NCBI RefSeq assembly: GCF_037023145.1
Contig: NZ_CP146092.1
Span: 62,001-126,000, forward strand
Origin: Ralstonia sp. RRA
Lineage (GTDB): Bacteria > Pseudomonadota > Gammaproteobacteria > Burkholderiales > Burkholderiaceae
Reading direction: 5' to 3'
DNA length: 64,000 bases
The translations under genes were made by a program, and so were the position numbers. Positions 33,771 to 43,798 of this stretch are shown one piece after another (the first letter of the stretch is position 1; the number at the start of each line of letters is the position of its first letter). A model generated the notes under the pieces. It ran no database searches. It worked only from the letters and a program-made list of their open reading frames with translations, and was not told where the DNA came from.

Positions 33771-35897
33771 TCAACCAGCAGCAAGCCCGTTGCGTCGTAA
33801 CCTCGACTGAGCGAGTTCTGCGTACATGGCACCCGCGAACTTCGCGCTTTCGGCTGCGCGGCGTTCGGACACGTGCAGGAAGTGGTGCGACGGCGTACCT
33901 GCCACGCGGGCTGTCGGCTCCAGGAATCGATACATGGCACGCGAACCCCGCAACCACCGCATGCACGAGGCAGAGAGCAGTGCAATGCGCAGCCGCTCCT
34001 GCTCTGGCAGCGTGGCTGCGATGCATTCGAAGGGGGCCGCAATACCGACAAGACGCCTCAGGTGCCACACCAGTTCGCTAACGCGTTGACCACGCCGACG
34101 CGACCATATGAGCTCCCGACGCATCGCCGAGGCCAGTGCATCCAGTCTGTCAATGGAAACGCAGGCGTTACGCCTTGCGGCCTCAACTTCCAAGGCTCCG
34201 GCTGGCCCCTGTGACGCCGCGTTACGTACGGCATCTAGGTAAGCACACACGGCATCGATTGCCGCACTGGTCATCGGCGTCAGTTTGCGTGCTTCCCACT
34301 CCGGCCAAGCGATGAGGCTGATAAGCACCGCCACGATGGCACCGGCCACGCTATTCCCGATGCGCAAGGCCGCCAACGTCCAAGGCGACCCTGTGGGCAT
34401 GCCCAGATGCGCGACCAGAATGAAGTGCGGGGTCAGAAACAGGATGTAAGACACATAGCTCAACCCACGGGCGACAAACGTGCCCGTCGCAAGCGGAATG
34501 ATGGAGAGTGCTTCCAGGACCGGGTTGCGGAAGATCAACGCAACCAGCGAGGCCGCCACCGCACCAAGAACAGTTCCGGTGACACGAAGGGCCGACACCT
34601 TCACCGTCTGCGACACCGTCGGCTGCACGACAAACAGTGCTGTCAACACAAGCCAGTAGCCTTGCTCGATGTTTTTGAAATGCACTGTAGCAACCGCCAC
34701 CATGGCAGCAACAGACAAGCGACAAGCGTAGCGAGCGATGCTCCCGCCGGCACGCATCTCCTCCACGACAGCCGCGACAAGGCCCATTCTTCCGATGACG
34801 GGAGCGTCGCACCTGGCAGGTTGCACCCCTGTGACCGCCACGCTCGCCGTCGCGCCCGGCCTCCTAGTGAGGCGGACAAGGGACAGCACCAGCGTCTCGC
34901 ATGCGCGGACCCACGCCGAATCGTCTTGCGCGAGCGGCTCTGCTGCCGCACGGCGCAATCCCCGGCGAACTTGCCCAATCAAGCTACCCAGCGTTCCACT
35001 CATCGCAGTAGACGAAGGAACCCCCCTTCGGACCGCGTCGGCATGCAAGTCAAAGAGCTCGGCAAGATGACGCAATGTCGGCGCCAACAGCGGGCCAGCC
35101 GCACGGGCTTTGCCAAGCGTGTTCCCGGTTAGCAGTGTCTCCAAGCCGGCAAGGAGGGCAACGATGCGCTCGCCATTTGCACGCCATACGCCGCATGTGT
35201 CATGTGATGCCGGGACACTGTCAACAACCTGCTTCATCACATCCAGCCGGCTACGCAGTCCCGACCGGCCAAGGCTTTCACCGGAGGCATACTGGTCCGC
35301 CACGTCGCCAAGACGACGCAGGAATGAACTCACGGCGTATAGATAGGCGAATGTCGCGCGCCTGGCACGATGCGCATCGCTGTACTGCCACAGTCCGACC
35401 ATGCACACCACGGCCCAGATGCTTCCGCCAAAGAAACAGGCCGCGTACTCCAGCGGAGCAGGCCAGGGGTGAACAGGAAACGACGCCGATACCGCGCAGG
35501 CGGTGACCAATAGCAGCGCCCGCAAGCCAGAACCCGCACCGCGCGTTCGAATCAGCGCACCGACATACGCAACGACCCCAGTCAACGCGACGGCAGCCCA
35601 GGGCACTCGGGCAGCGGCGATGGCGCATGCTGATAGCAGCGCTCCTAGCACGCCGAACGCAAGACCACTGCGCACGCGCGCGAGCGTGGTCTGATTCTGC
35701 TCGTCGGACAGGCACGTCCAGAACGCTGCGATTGCCGTCCAGCACAATAGCGGTTCGTGCAGGACAGCCGCGAGCACAGCTGGGGCCGCACAGATAAGCC
35801 CGCTGCGTAGCGCTTCCGACACAGGCAAATGATGTCGGCCCTGCCGCAATACGCGCATCAGCGCTTCACGGTTGACCAGCCCCCCTGTCACTGACAT
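33771..35897 (-). CDS. FUSC-family inner-membrane transporter (aromatic acid exporter type)
   Basis: This 708-residue protein has the two-part layout of the FUSC/AaeB family: an N-terminal membrane block of about six helices (residues 25-165), a soluble region (170-385), a second membrane block beginning near residue 395 (YACRLSVAAMVAVATVHF then FVVQPTVSQTVKVSALRV) and a soluble C-terminal domain. ATG at 35897 has AGGAG seven bases upstream and lies four bases after the lutC stop, so it is the last gene of the lut run. Members export aromatic carboxylic acids or similar compounds; its substrate here is unknown. Confidence 0.88.
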   Translation of the reverse strand: MSVTGGLVNREALMRVLRQGRHHLPVSEALRSGLICAAPAVLAAVLHEPLLCWTAIAAFWTCLSDEQNQTTLARVRSGLAFGVLGALLSACAIAAARVPWAAVALTGVVAYVGALIRTRGAGSGLRALLLVTACAVSASFPVHPWPAPLEYAACFFGGSIWAVVCMVGLWQYSDAHRARRATFAYLYAVSSFLRRLGDVADQYASGESLGRSGLRSRLDVMKQVVDSVPASHDTCGVWRANGERIVALLAGLETLLTGNTLGKARAAGPLLAPTLRHLAELFDLHADAVRRGVPSSTAMSGTLGSLIGQVRRGLRRAAAEPLAQDDSAWVRACETLVLSLVRLTRRPGATASVAVTGVQPARCDAPVIGRMGLVAAVVEEMRAGGSIARYACRLSVAAMVAVATVHFKNIEQGYWLVLTALFVVQPTVSQTVKVSALRVTGTVLGAVAASLVALIFRNPVLEALSIIPLATGTFVARGLSYVSYILFLTPHFILVAHLGMPTGSPWTLAALRIGNSVAGAIVAVLISLIAWPEWEARKLTPMTSAAIDAVCAYLDAVRNAASQGPAGALEVEAARRNACVSIDRLDALASAMRRELIWSRRRGQRVSELVWHLRRLVGIAAPFECIAATLPEQERLRIALLSASCMRWLRGSRAMYRFLEPTARVAGTPSHHFLHVSERRAAESAKFAGAMYAELAQSRLRRNGLAAG

Positions 35898-35901
35898 GCC
35901 T

Positions 35902-36507
35902 TCACTCCTGGCTGGAAGCGTCCGTGCGCGGGACCGGGATCACGGTCAGCGAGCGAATGCCCTGCGCGCCCCGGATCAGCACACCTTCGATGTCTGCGGT
36001 GGCGGAGGGTCCGCTCATCAGCACAGCATAATTGGCCCCAAAGAACTCCGGCCGATGATAGGCATGATGCAAATTGCCGACGATATCCGCCGGATCAAGC
36101 AACGCCACCAGATGCTGCGACAGATACCCCAGCGCGTTCACGTGATACTGGGCCTCGCTCAACCAGATCGATCCCGTCTCCGCGACGGCAAATGCCGGCC
36201 GCACGATCCCGACGTCGACATCGTTGAGCGTACGCGGGTCGCTGACTGAGGCGATATCGCGCGTGCCGTTGAATTCCGGCGTCGCCGAGCACCACACCGT
36301 TGCAGTGGGAAAACGCGTGCGGATGAACTGCTCAAGGTTCGCTCCCGCGGGCAATTCGCACCATTGGCCACCTAGCTGGTCCAGCGATTTCCGGAAGGTC
36401 TGCACCGCAGGGGGCAGTTCAGCATCGAACATCGGCACGGCAGGCAGCGCGCGACGCTCCGGACGCACTTCGCGCAGGCGCGACAAAATCAAATCTCGGC
36501 TGTTCAT
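35902..36507 (-). CDS. lutC: LutC-type lactate utilisation protein
   Basis: This 201-residue protein has the LUD domain of LutC/YkgG proteins (MNSRDLILSRLREVR at the start, SGPSATADIEGVLIRGAQG near the end). With LutA and LutB it forms the iron-sulphur L-lactate dehydrogenase complex that oxidises L-lactate to pyruvate. Its start overlaps the lutB stop by four bases (ATGA). Confidence 0.92.
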   Translation of the reverse strand: MNSRDLILSRLREVRPERRALPAVPMFDAELPPAVQTFRKSLDQLGGQWCELPAGANLEQFIRTRFPTATVWCSATPEFNGTRDIASVSDPRTLNDVDVGIVRPAFAVAETGSIWLSEAQYHVNALGYLSQHLVALLDPADIVGNLHHAYHRPEFFGANYAVLMSGPSATADIEGVLIRGAQGIRSLTVIPVPRTDASSQE

Positions 36508-37877
36508 TTCACTTTCCTCTTCAGGTACCAGTCACGGAATGTTTGCTTCGGGGCGTCCGGCACCTCCCGATGTTTGCCCCAAACGTTGAGCGGGTTGTAG
36601 AGCACCGCCCGCGGCAGCACTGACACCGCCGTCCCCGCTGTCTTGATGGCTGCCCGGTACAGCGCCGGCCGAGACAGCACCTTGCCGGCCACCTTCATGG
36701 CCTCCTTCTTAACGAACGGGAGTTCGTGCTGTTCCGCCACGATCTGACGCCACTTATAGATCTGCTCATGAATGTTGATCTTGACGGGACATACGCTCGT
36801 GCAGCTACCGTTCATGGTCGAGGCGAATGGCAGCGCGCTGTACTTCTTGAGATTGAAGGTCGGATTGATGATGGCGCCGATCGGGCCAGAGTAGACACCG
36901 CCGTAACTCAGCCCGCTGCTGCGCCGGTACACCGGACATGTGTTCATGCAAGCGCCACAACGGATGCACTTCAGGGAGTACCAGAAATCGTCCATGCCAA
37001 GGCGCTCGGAACGGCCGTTGTCTACCAGCACAAAATGCATCTCGCCACCCTTGCGCGGGCCACGAAAATGCGAGGTGTACTGGGTGATCGGCGATCCGAT
37101 CGCATTGCGCGACAGCATGCGGATAAACACGCCCAGGTGCTCCAGGCGCGGAATGAGCTTTTCGATACCGATTGACGCGATATGCAGCGACGGAACGTTG
37201 GCGCTCAAGTCCGCGTTGCCCTCATTCGTACAGACCGTGATGCCGCCCGTTTCGGCCACCGCAAAGTTGCAGCCTGTCATGCCGGCATCGGCATTGAGGA
37301 TCAGCGGTCGCGTTGCATTGCGCTGTGCCTCGGCCAGCTTGGGGATGCTGCTCTCGTTCGGGTCCGTGCCGATCTTTTCGGCAAAGATCTTGGCCACGTC
37401 AGTGGCAAGCTTATGCACGGCCGGCACGACAATATGGGAAGGCAACTCGTCGTCGAGTTGTTGAATCTGCTCACCCAGATCGGTCTCCACCACGGTGATA
37501 CCGCGTGCCTCCAGATACGGCCGCATCTCGCACTCTTCCGTAAGCATCGACTTGCTCTTCACCAAGACCTTCGCCTTCCGCCCGCTGAGGATCTCGTACA
37601 CGATGCGGTTGTGCTCCTCGGCATCCTTTGCCCAATGAACGATGACCCCATTGGCCGTGGCATTGCGTTCAAACTGTTCCAGGTACTCCGGGAGATGCGT
37701 GAGCGTGTGTTCTTTGATGCCCGAGGCAAGAGACCTTAGTTCCTCCCATTCACGTACGCCGTGTACTTCGCTATCCCGAGCGGTGCGCAGCCCCCATAGG
37801 CGTTTGTCGTGGAACTGGATATGTTTCTCGTCGGCAATGAACTTCTCGGAAGCACCGACATGGTCGACGCGCTTCAT
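36504..37877 (-). CDS. lutB: LutB-type iron-sulphur lactate oxidation protein
   Basis: This 457-residue protein combines a LUD domain with two cysteine clusters for 4Fe-4S centres: CIRCGACMNTCP near residue 300 and CTSVCPVKINIHEQ further on. The ATG at 37877 overlaps the lutA stop by four bases, which decides this start over one 30 codons upstream. It is the central electron-transfer subunit of the LutABC complex. Confidence 0.94.
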   Translation of the reverse strand: MKRVDHVGASEKFIADEKHIQFHDKRLWGLRTARDSEVHGVREWEELRSLASGIKEHTLTHLPEYLEQFERNATANGVIVHWAKDAEEHNRIVYEILSGRKAKVLVKSKSMLTEECEMRPYLEARGITVVETDLGEQIQQLDDELPSHIVVPAVHKLATDVAKIFAEKIGTDPNESSIPKLAEAQRNATRPLILNADAGMTGCNFAVAETGGITVCTNEGNADLSANVPSLHIASIGIEKLIPRLEHLGVFIRMLSRNAIGSPITQYTSHFRGPRKGGEMHFVLVDNGRSERLGMDDFWYSLKCIRCGACMNTCPVYRRSSGLSYGGVYSGPIGAIINPTFNLKKYSALPFASTMNGSCTSVCPVKINIHEQIYKWRQIVAEQHELPFVKKEAMKVAGKVLSRPALYRAAIKTAGTAVSVLPRAVLYNPLNVWGKHREVPDAPKQTFRDWYLKRKVK

Positions 37878-38617
37878 GCTCGTGCTCCATTCAGGATTTG
37901 TGCGATATGGATGAACTTCAGGCCCAGAGCGAGCCGGTCCGAACAGCCTTTCTGGTGCATAAGGCACGATGAATCGGCTGAGACGATGTACTCCGCGCCG
38001 TTGCGCTTGTGATCGCGCACCTTGTCGGCACCCATGCGCGCCGACACCGGCTCTTCAGAAACGCAGAACGTGCCGCCAAAGCCGCAGCACTCATCTGGAC
38101 GATCGGGCTGGATGAACTCGATCCCCTTGACCCCCTTCAACAGGGTCATCGGTTTTGAGAAGAACGGCTCATCGATCTCCGACATCTTGGCGGTGCGCAG
38201 CGCGCGCAGCGTGCCGCAACTGTTATGCAGACCGACCTTGTGTGGGAACTCCGCCCATGGAAAAGCACGAACCTCCAGCACATCGTGCAGAAACTCCACG
38301 AGCTCATAGGTATTGGCGCGTACGGCCCGCGCTTCACTGGTCTGATCTGCGGCGGTGAGGTGGTCGCGTACGTGGTGCACGCAACTGCCGCTGGGTGCGA
38401 CGATGTAGTCGTAACCGGCAAAGTTGCGAACGAACAGGTTCTCGGTCGCGGCGGCGTCCTTTTCGCAACCGCTGTTACCCATGGGCTGGCCACAGCAGGT
38501 CTGATCGAGTGGATAGTCCACCTCACAACCGACGCGTTCGAGCAGCTCGAGCGTGGCGATGCCGACATCCGGGAAGAAGGCATCGATGAAACACGGAACA
38601 AACAGGGCGACTTTCAT
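37874..38617 (-). CDS. lutA: LutA-type cysteine-rich oxidoreductase subunit
   Basis: This 247-residue protein carries two CCG-domain motifs (DQTCCGQPMGNSGC and DECCGFGGTF), as in the GlpC/HdrB-like family that includes LutA. It begins MKVALFVPCFIDAFFPDVG, typical for LutA. It starts the lutABC genes and lies 35 bp after cydB on the same strand, so lactate oxidation and the terminal oxidase could be read together. Confidence 0.93.
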   Translation of the reverse strand: MKVALFVPCFIDAFFPDVGIATLELLERVGCEVDYPLDQTCCGQPMGNSGCEKDAAATENLFVRNFAGYDYIVAPSGSCVHHVRDHLTAADQTSEARAVRANTYELVEFLHDVLEVRAFPWAEFPHKVGLHNSCGTLRALRTAKMSEIDEPFFSKPMTLLKGVKGIEFIQPDRPDECCGFGGTFCVSEEPVSARMGADKVRDHKRNGAEYIVSADSSCLMHQKGCSDRLALGLKFIHIAQILNGARA

Positions 38618-38652
38618 TGGAACTCCTATGGGGTTCTCTGTAGAAATAGGGA

Positions 38653-39633
38653 CTAGTGGTAGAAATGGTCTTGTGAAACCTTGCCGCGAAACACCGCATA
38701 CGCGACATAGGTGTAGAGCACGATGACAGGCAACACGAAGAGCCCGGCGCCCCAGAACATGAACGACTGGCTTGCCGGCGGCGCTGCAGCGGCACTCAAC
38801 GTGACGTCAAAGGGCACGATGTAAGGGAGATACGACGCGGCCAGCATGAGCACCATCGAGATGCAACCCATGCCCACCCAGATGTAGGCGGCACGACCGT
38901 CATGCTTGGCTGCATAGGGCGCACGTGCCAGGGCCAACAAGCCAACCACGGGCAGGACGAACAGCACCGGATGGGCAATCCAGCGGGTCTGCACTGTGGG
39001 CTCTGTCAACAGCGTCAAAGCAAGAATCAATGCGGCGACGAGCAGTGCCAGCGGCGTGAGATCACGCATCGAACGCTGCCCGATGTAACGCAGATCGCCC
39101 TGCCCCTTCAGGACAAGCCAACCAGCGCCCAGCAGCAGGTACCCCAGCGCCAGACCGACACCACACAGGACGGGGAACACAGCGCACCACTCAAACCCGT
39201 TGCCCGCGTAGTGCAGGTGTTCGACTGGCAGTCCGCGTGCATACGTCCCCACGCAGATACCTTGCGTCAACGCAGTCAACAGCGAACCGACGAACAGCAA
39301 CAGATCCCACACCCAGCGCGAGCTGACGGCCTTGTGGCGAAACTCCAGCGCCACGCCCCGCATGACCAGCCCCGCCAGCATGGCCGAGAGCGGCACGTAC
39401 AACGCCGGCAGTGCGATGGAATAGACGAGCGGAAACGCACCGAAGAGGATCGTGCCTGCGATGACAAGCCACGTACCGTTGCCGTCCCAGACGGGGGAGA
39501 TGGAGGCCACCATTTCGTCGCGTTTGCTTCCCGCGAACGCGGTCAGCATTCCCACGCCGATATCAAACCCTCCGAGCACCACGTAGGCCACGAGGGCGAA
39601 CGCCAACTCGGCAAACCAGAACCAGTTCAACAT
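38653..39633 (-). CDS. cydB: Cytochrome bd-type quinol oxidase subunit II
   Basis: This 326-residue inner-membrane protein matches CydB (MLNWFWFAELAFALVAYVVL, GGFDIGVGML, then about eight helices; FDVTLSAAAAPP and the C-terminal FRGKVSQ). ATG at 39633 has AGGAG eight bases upstream and is 14 bases after the cydA stop. It is the structural partner of CydA in the oxygen-reducing quinol oxidase. Confidence 0.93.
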   Translation of the reverse strand: MLNWFWFAELAFALVAYVVLGGFDIGVGMLTAFAGSKRDEMVASISPVWDGNGTWLVIAGTILFGAFPLVYSIALPALYVPLSAMLAGLVMRGVALEFRHKAVSSRWVWDLLLFVGSLLTALTQGICVGTYARGLPVEHLHYAGNGFEWCAVFPVLCGVGLALGYLLLGAGWLVLKGQGDLRYIGQRSMRDLTPLALLVAALILALTLLTEPTVQTRWIAHPVLFVLPVVGLLALARAPYAAKHDGRAAYIWVGMGCISMVLMLAASYLPYIVPFDVTLSAAAAPPASQSFMFWGAGLFVLPVIVLYTYVAYAVFRGKVSQDHFYH

Positions 39634-39647
39634 GCTGTTCGCTCCTG

Positions 39648-41066
39648 TTACGCATTCGGATGACGGCGCACGGCCTTCACCGGTTGTGGCTGTGGCTGCA
39701 GGCCGTGGTACGTCAGCGGAATGACATGGCCGTTCCACATGGTCAGGACGGCACCGCTGAACACCCCGTGCCGCACGATGCGCACGATGTAATAGACGCC
39801 AAACAAGAAGATGAACGTGTAGACGAGCACATACATGGCGAGCGAGGCAGCCGCGAAGTTCGTGGATAAGCCTGGTGTGAGGGCATCAGCGGTTCGCAGC
39901 ACACCCCAAACCGTCCAGGGCTGTCGCCCGACTTCGGCCACAAACCACCCCGCCAGGACGGCGATGAAACCGAGCGGAAAACTCAGGGCCACCGGCCATA
40001 GCAGCCAGCGTTGCTTCTCAAGGCTGCCGCGTCGCGAAAACGCCGTGGCAAGCCATGACAACGCGAGCATCACGGCCCCGCAGCCAGCCATGATGCGAAA
40101 CGCAAAGAAGGGAATCAGGACGGGAGGTCTGTCGGCGGCAGCAAAATCTGCAAGACCCACTTCGCGCGAGTCGAGCGTGCCCGACGCAACCACGCTGCCG
40201 AGCACAGGGATCTTCCATTCGAGCCGGTTGCGCTGTGCAGCGACATCGGGAACAGCAAAGATGACTTCGGCGGCAGGCTGTTCGTCTGTCCAACGCCCTT
40301 CGATGGCAGCAAACTTGGCCGGTTGGTCATCGTGGACATAGTCCCCAGTCAAATGGCCGAACAGAATCTGCAGGGGAACCAGCACCGCCGCAAGCCCGAG
40401 CGACATGCGCACCATGACCATCGCCTCAACGCGATAGCGGCGCTTGACAAGATACCCAGCTCCGACTGCCGCCACACAGAATGCCGTGGTCAGATACGCA
40501 CCGAGCAGCATGTGTGGAAAACGTACCCATACGACGTGGTTGAAGATGATGGCAGGCCAATCCGTCGGCACATACACGCCATCCTGGACCACAAACCCCA
40601 CTGGGTGCTGCATCCAGGAGTTGTTGACCAGTATCCAGAACGCCGACAGGGTGGTTCCTGCCGCAACGAGAATGCACGACATCAGGTAGAACCAAGGGCG
40701 CACACGGCTGCGGCCAAACAGCATCACGCCAAAGAACGTGGCCTCCAGCGCAAAGGCCGTGAATGACTCGTAGGTGAGCAGCGGCCCCTGGATCGGCCCG
40801 CTGGCGCGCGATAGCTCGCTCCAGTTGGTGCCGAACTGAAACGCCATGACGATGCCCGACACCACACCCATGCCAAACGCAACACCGAAGATCTTCAGCC
40901 AGAAATCGAAGACCTGGCGATACACCCTGTTTCCGGTGGACAGCGACATGGCCTCGAGCACGGCAAGCCAAGCTGCCAAGCCAATCGTGAATGACGGAAA
41001 GATGATGTGAAACGAGACCGTTGCCGCGAACTGTATTCGCGACAACACCAGCGCTGTTGCTTCCAC
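39648..41066 (-). CDS. cydA: Cytochrome bd-type quinol oxidase subunit I
   Basis: This 472-residue protein has the haem and quinol features of CydA: His near residue 20 in VSFHIIFPSFTIG, His in WVRFPHMLLGAYLTT, and the signature GRQPWTVWGVLRT. The segment between helices six and seven is short, as in cyanide-insensitive oxidases (CioA type), so the name cioA is possible. It oxidises quinol and reduces oxygen to water. It is the first gene of the cydAB-lutABC-FUSC run. Confidence 0.92.
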   Translation of the reverse strand: MEATALVLSRIQFAATVSFHIIFPSFTIGLAAWLAVLEAMSLSTGNRVYRQVFDFWLKIFGVAFGMGVVSGIVMAFQFGTNWSELSRASGPIQGPLLTYESFTAFALEATFFGVMLFGRSRVRPWFYLMSCILVAAGTTLSAFWILVNNSWMQHPVGFVVQDGVYVPTDWPAIIFNHVVWVRFPHMLLGAYLTTAFCVAAVGAGYLVKRRYRVEAMVMVRMSLGLAAVLVPLQILFGHLTGDYVHDDQPAKFAAIEGRWTDEQPAAEVIFAVPDVAAQRNRLEWKIPVLGSVVASGTLDSREVGLADFAAADRPPVLIPFFAFRIMAGCGAVMLALSWLATAFSRRGSLEKQRWLLWPVALSFPLGFIAVLAGWFVAEVGRQPWTVWGVLRTADALTPGLSTNFAAASLAMYVLVYTFIFLFGVYYIVRIVRHGVFSGAVLTMWNGHVIPLTYHGLQPQPQPVKAVRRHPNA

Positions 41067-41220
41067 GTATACGCCCCATTGATTGTTTGCGTCACGGTGA
41101 AGTCTCGGCGCCGGCTGTTTCCCGGGCGTTGCGATAGCGGCGCGTTGTGTTACATCCGTAACGTGAGCGCCGGCTTGGCGAAGAGGCTAGGCCCCGACTA
41201 CGCTTCGAAGCCTGCCCTTG

Positions 41221-43650
41221 TCATGGCAATGCTTGCGCCAGCGCGGTAGCCAGGTCCGCTGTTCTGACCGGTTTTCGGAGCACGGCCTTCACGCCGATCG
41301 CTGCAGCCTCACGTTCGAGTGCCGGCGTGCTGAACCCGCTGCACAGAATGACCGGCAACCGGGGATGGGCGCCCGCAATGCGAGCGGCCAGCTCCAACCC
41401 TGTCAGGCCGGGCATGGTGTGGTCGCTAATGACAGCGTCAAAGCGCTCCGGAGCTGCCTGAAGCGCCTCCCACGCTGCCTCGCTTGAGGAAAAACCGACC
41501 GGTTCGTAGCCGAGTTCTGCCAGTACCTCTTCACCTAGCCGCAAGAGCGCCTCTTCGTCGTCGACCAACAGGATGACTTGCCCGCTGCCATGCGGAAGGC
41601 TGGCAACGCTCTCTTGAGATGGCACTGGGCGTGCGTCGGTGACAGGCAGATAGATGTCGAACCGGCTTCCGTGTCCCAGTTTGGACGCCACGTGCACAGC
41701 GCCACCGTGCTCCCGCACGATGCCGTCCACCAACGACAACCCCAACCCCGTGCCCTCTCCGGCGCGCCGTGTTGTGAAGAAAGGATTGAACATCCGTTCG
41801 AGAACGTCGGGCGCAATGCCGACGCCGTCATCCGCCACCCCCAAGCGAACATAGTTTCCGGCATCGAGTACACCGTGTGAGAAGGCTCGCAACTCGGCAA
41901 GGGCAATACGCTCAACTTCCAAGCCCAACGTCCCGCCTTGCGGCATCGCATGCACGGCGTTGCTGCATAAATTCATGACGACCTGGTGCAGATGAGTGGC
42001 ATCGCCAAGTACATAGGCCTCTTGTTGCGTGATCCGCAGGATCAGTGTGACGTTGGTGGGCAACGTGGCTTTCAGCAACTCAGCGGTTTCCTCCACCACC
42101 GCGCGCACATCAACGGGCAGTTGTGCCGTCAGCCCGCTACGGCTGAACGTCAGGATGCGCTCCACAAGCAGCCGGGCCCGCTCCCCCGCTCTCATGACTT
42201 GCTCGATGTACTGGCGCGCAGGCCGGTTTTCCTCCACAGCAACGAGGGAACGCTCTCCAAATCCAAGAATCGCCGCCAGAATATTGTTGAAATCGTGTGC
42301 CACCCCACCGGCAAACGTGCCAAGCGCTTCCAACTTCTGCGATTGCCGCAGTTGGCTCTCCAGGCGCCGCCTTTCCTGTTCGTCTGCAAGACGCTGCGTG
42401 ATGTCCTCGACCGTTGCAATGATCAGATCTTCAGACCCCGCTTCTGAAGGCTGATGCCGCGCGAACACACGTGCGACGCTCATGTCTGTCCAGACGACCT
42501 TGCCGCTGCGATCCACATAGCGCTTCTGGAAGCGCACCTTGTCACGGTCACCGCGCACGAGCAGATCAATGTGCTCCTGGGTGAGCAACCTGTCGTCCGG
42601 ATGCGTAATGTCAAAGGCACGCCGTTCCGCCAACTCCTGGTTGCTGTATCCGACCATGTTCTGGAAGGCCGGGTTGGCCATCAAATAGCGGCCGTGGGCG
42701 TGCAGGACAAGAATCCCGACGGGCGCGTTCTCAAAAACCGTCCGCCAGCGTAGCTCGCTGGCGCGCATGGAACGATTGACTGCCTCCAGCCGCCGCAACC
42801 ACGCCACCGCACCGGTCATGAGCAACACAGCCAACACGGAAAGCAACGCCGTTCGTAGCAATACGTCGGTAGCTGTCCGGCGCCACGCGGCCAGCATTGC
42901 TTCCTCGCTCCGCGTGACGCGTACTTGCAGGGGACCCCGTTCGACAGCATGCAAGGCCGACCGCATTTTTTCGGAAGCCGGAGCCGCATGCCCACCATCC
43001 TCGGCAGCAATCGTCGCGCCGCCAGAGTCGAGAATGGCCAGGGTTGCCCCAGTGGCTCCGGCCATCGCATGGAAAGCGCGGTCGAATTCCAACGTATCTA
43101 AAACGGCAACGCCCTTGCCTAGCACCTGTCCATCTTCCGCACGCAGTACTCGACCCATTGCCAATGCTGGCCTGCCATGCAAAAGGATGACAAACGACCC
43201 GTTTGCTCCGTGGATTACGTTGCCGGGAAGTTCTGAAATGGATGCGTCGTCGTGACCGGAAGCGGCGCCCTTTTCCCAGGAACTTGCCACTAGGTGGCCC
43301 GATGCATCGTAAAGAAGGAGTGCCTCGAGTTGCGGCGCGTCAGCCATCTGCCGCTGTAGTAAAGCCATCGCGGCGCGGTTCGCGTCCTGGGTGGTCAGCA
43401 CATGCGTCGACTCAAGCAACACCAGGATCCGCTGCCCCACTTGCATCGCGCCCGCCACATGCTCGGCTGCAGCGGTCGCCAGCAGGGCAAGCTCCCGGTC
43501 CCCCATGTCGAGCGCTCGGGCGCGTGAACGCCACATCTCCATTCCGGCAGCACCTGCTAGCACCGCCACAAAAAGCCACCCTGCGATGATGAAGCGCCAC
43601 AGCGGTTGCGCGCGGAATCCTGCGCGAGCAAGCACGTCTGGATCGGACAT
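41221..43650 (-). CDS. Hybrid sensor histidine kinase with PAS and receiver domains
   Basis: This 809-residue protein has membrane helices at about 19-36 and 263-284 enclosing a periplasmic sensor region, a PAS domain (about 298-420; VFENAPVGILVLHAHGRYLMANPAF), a dimerisation domain with His452 in GGVAHDFNN, an ATPase domain (DDGVGIAPD, TGLGLSLV) and a C-terminal receiver with Asp743 in SDHTMPGLTG. The order fits kinases where the receiver modulates the kinase or relays phosphate. It is divergent from the small receiver gene at 43799. The signal is unknown. Confidence 0.92.
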   Translation of the reverse strand: MSDPDVLARAGFRAQPLWRFIIAGWLFVAVLAGAAGMEMWRSRARALDMGDRELALLATAAAEHVAGAMQVGQRILVLLESTHVLTTQDANRAAMALLQRQMADAPQLEALLLYDASGHLVASSWEKGAASGHDDASISELPGNVIHGANGSFVILLHGRPALAMGRVLRAEDGQVLGKGVAVLDTLEFDRAFHAMAGATGATLAILDSGGATIAAEDGGHAAPASEKMRSALHAVERGPLQVRVTRSEEAMLAAWRRTATDVLLRTALLSVLAVLLMTGAVAWLRRLEAVNRSMRASELRWRTVFENAPVGILVLHAHGRYLMANPAFQNMVGYSNQELAERRAFDITHPDDRLLTQEHIDLLVRGDRDKVRFQKRYVDRSGKVVWTDMSVARVFARHQPSEAGSEDLIIATVEDITQRLADEQERRRLESQLRQSQKLEALGTFAGGVAHDFNNILAAILGFGERSLVAVEENRPARQYIEQVMRAGERARLLVERILTFSRSGLTAQLPVDVRAVVEETAELLKATLPTNVTLILRITQQEAYVLGDATHLHQVVMNLCSNAVHAMPQGGTLGLEVERIALAELRAFSHGVLDAGNYVRLGVADDGVGIAPDVLERMFNPFFTTRRAGEGTGLGLSLVDGIVREHGGAVHVASKLGHGSRFDIYLPVTDARPVPSQESVASLPHGSGQVILLVDDEEALLRLGEEVLAELGYEPVGFSSSEAAWEALQAAPERFDAVISDHTMPGLTGLELAARIAGAHPRLPVILCSGFSTPALEREAAAIGVKAVLRKPVRTADLATALAQALP

Positions 43651-43798
43651 GTTGACGGTAGCGTGATGACCTGGACGTCAGGCCGACATTTCAAATGTAA
43701 TGTTCACGGGCCAGCACGAAACGCTTGAGCAATCGGCCAGCGCTGCAATCGAAGCCACAGCGGAGACCGTCCGCGCTCCCAACTTGTTGGACTGACCT

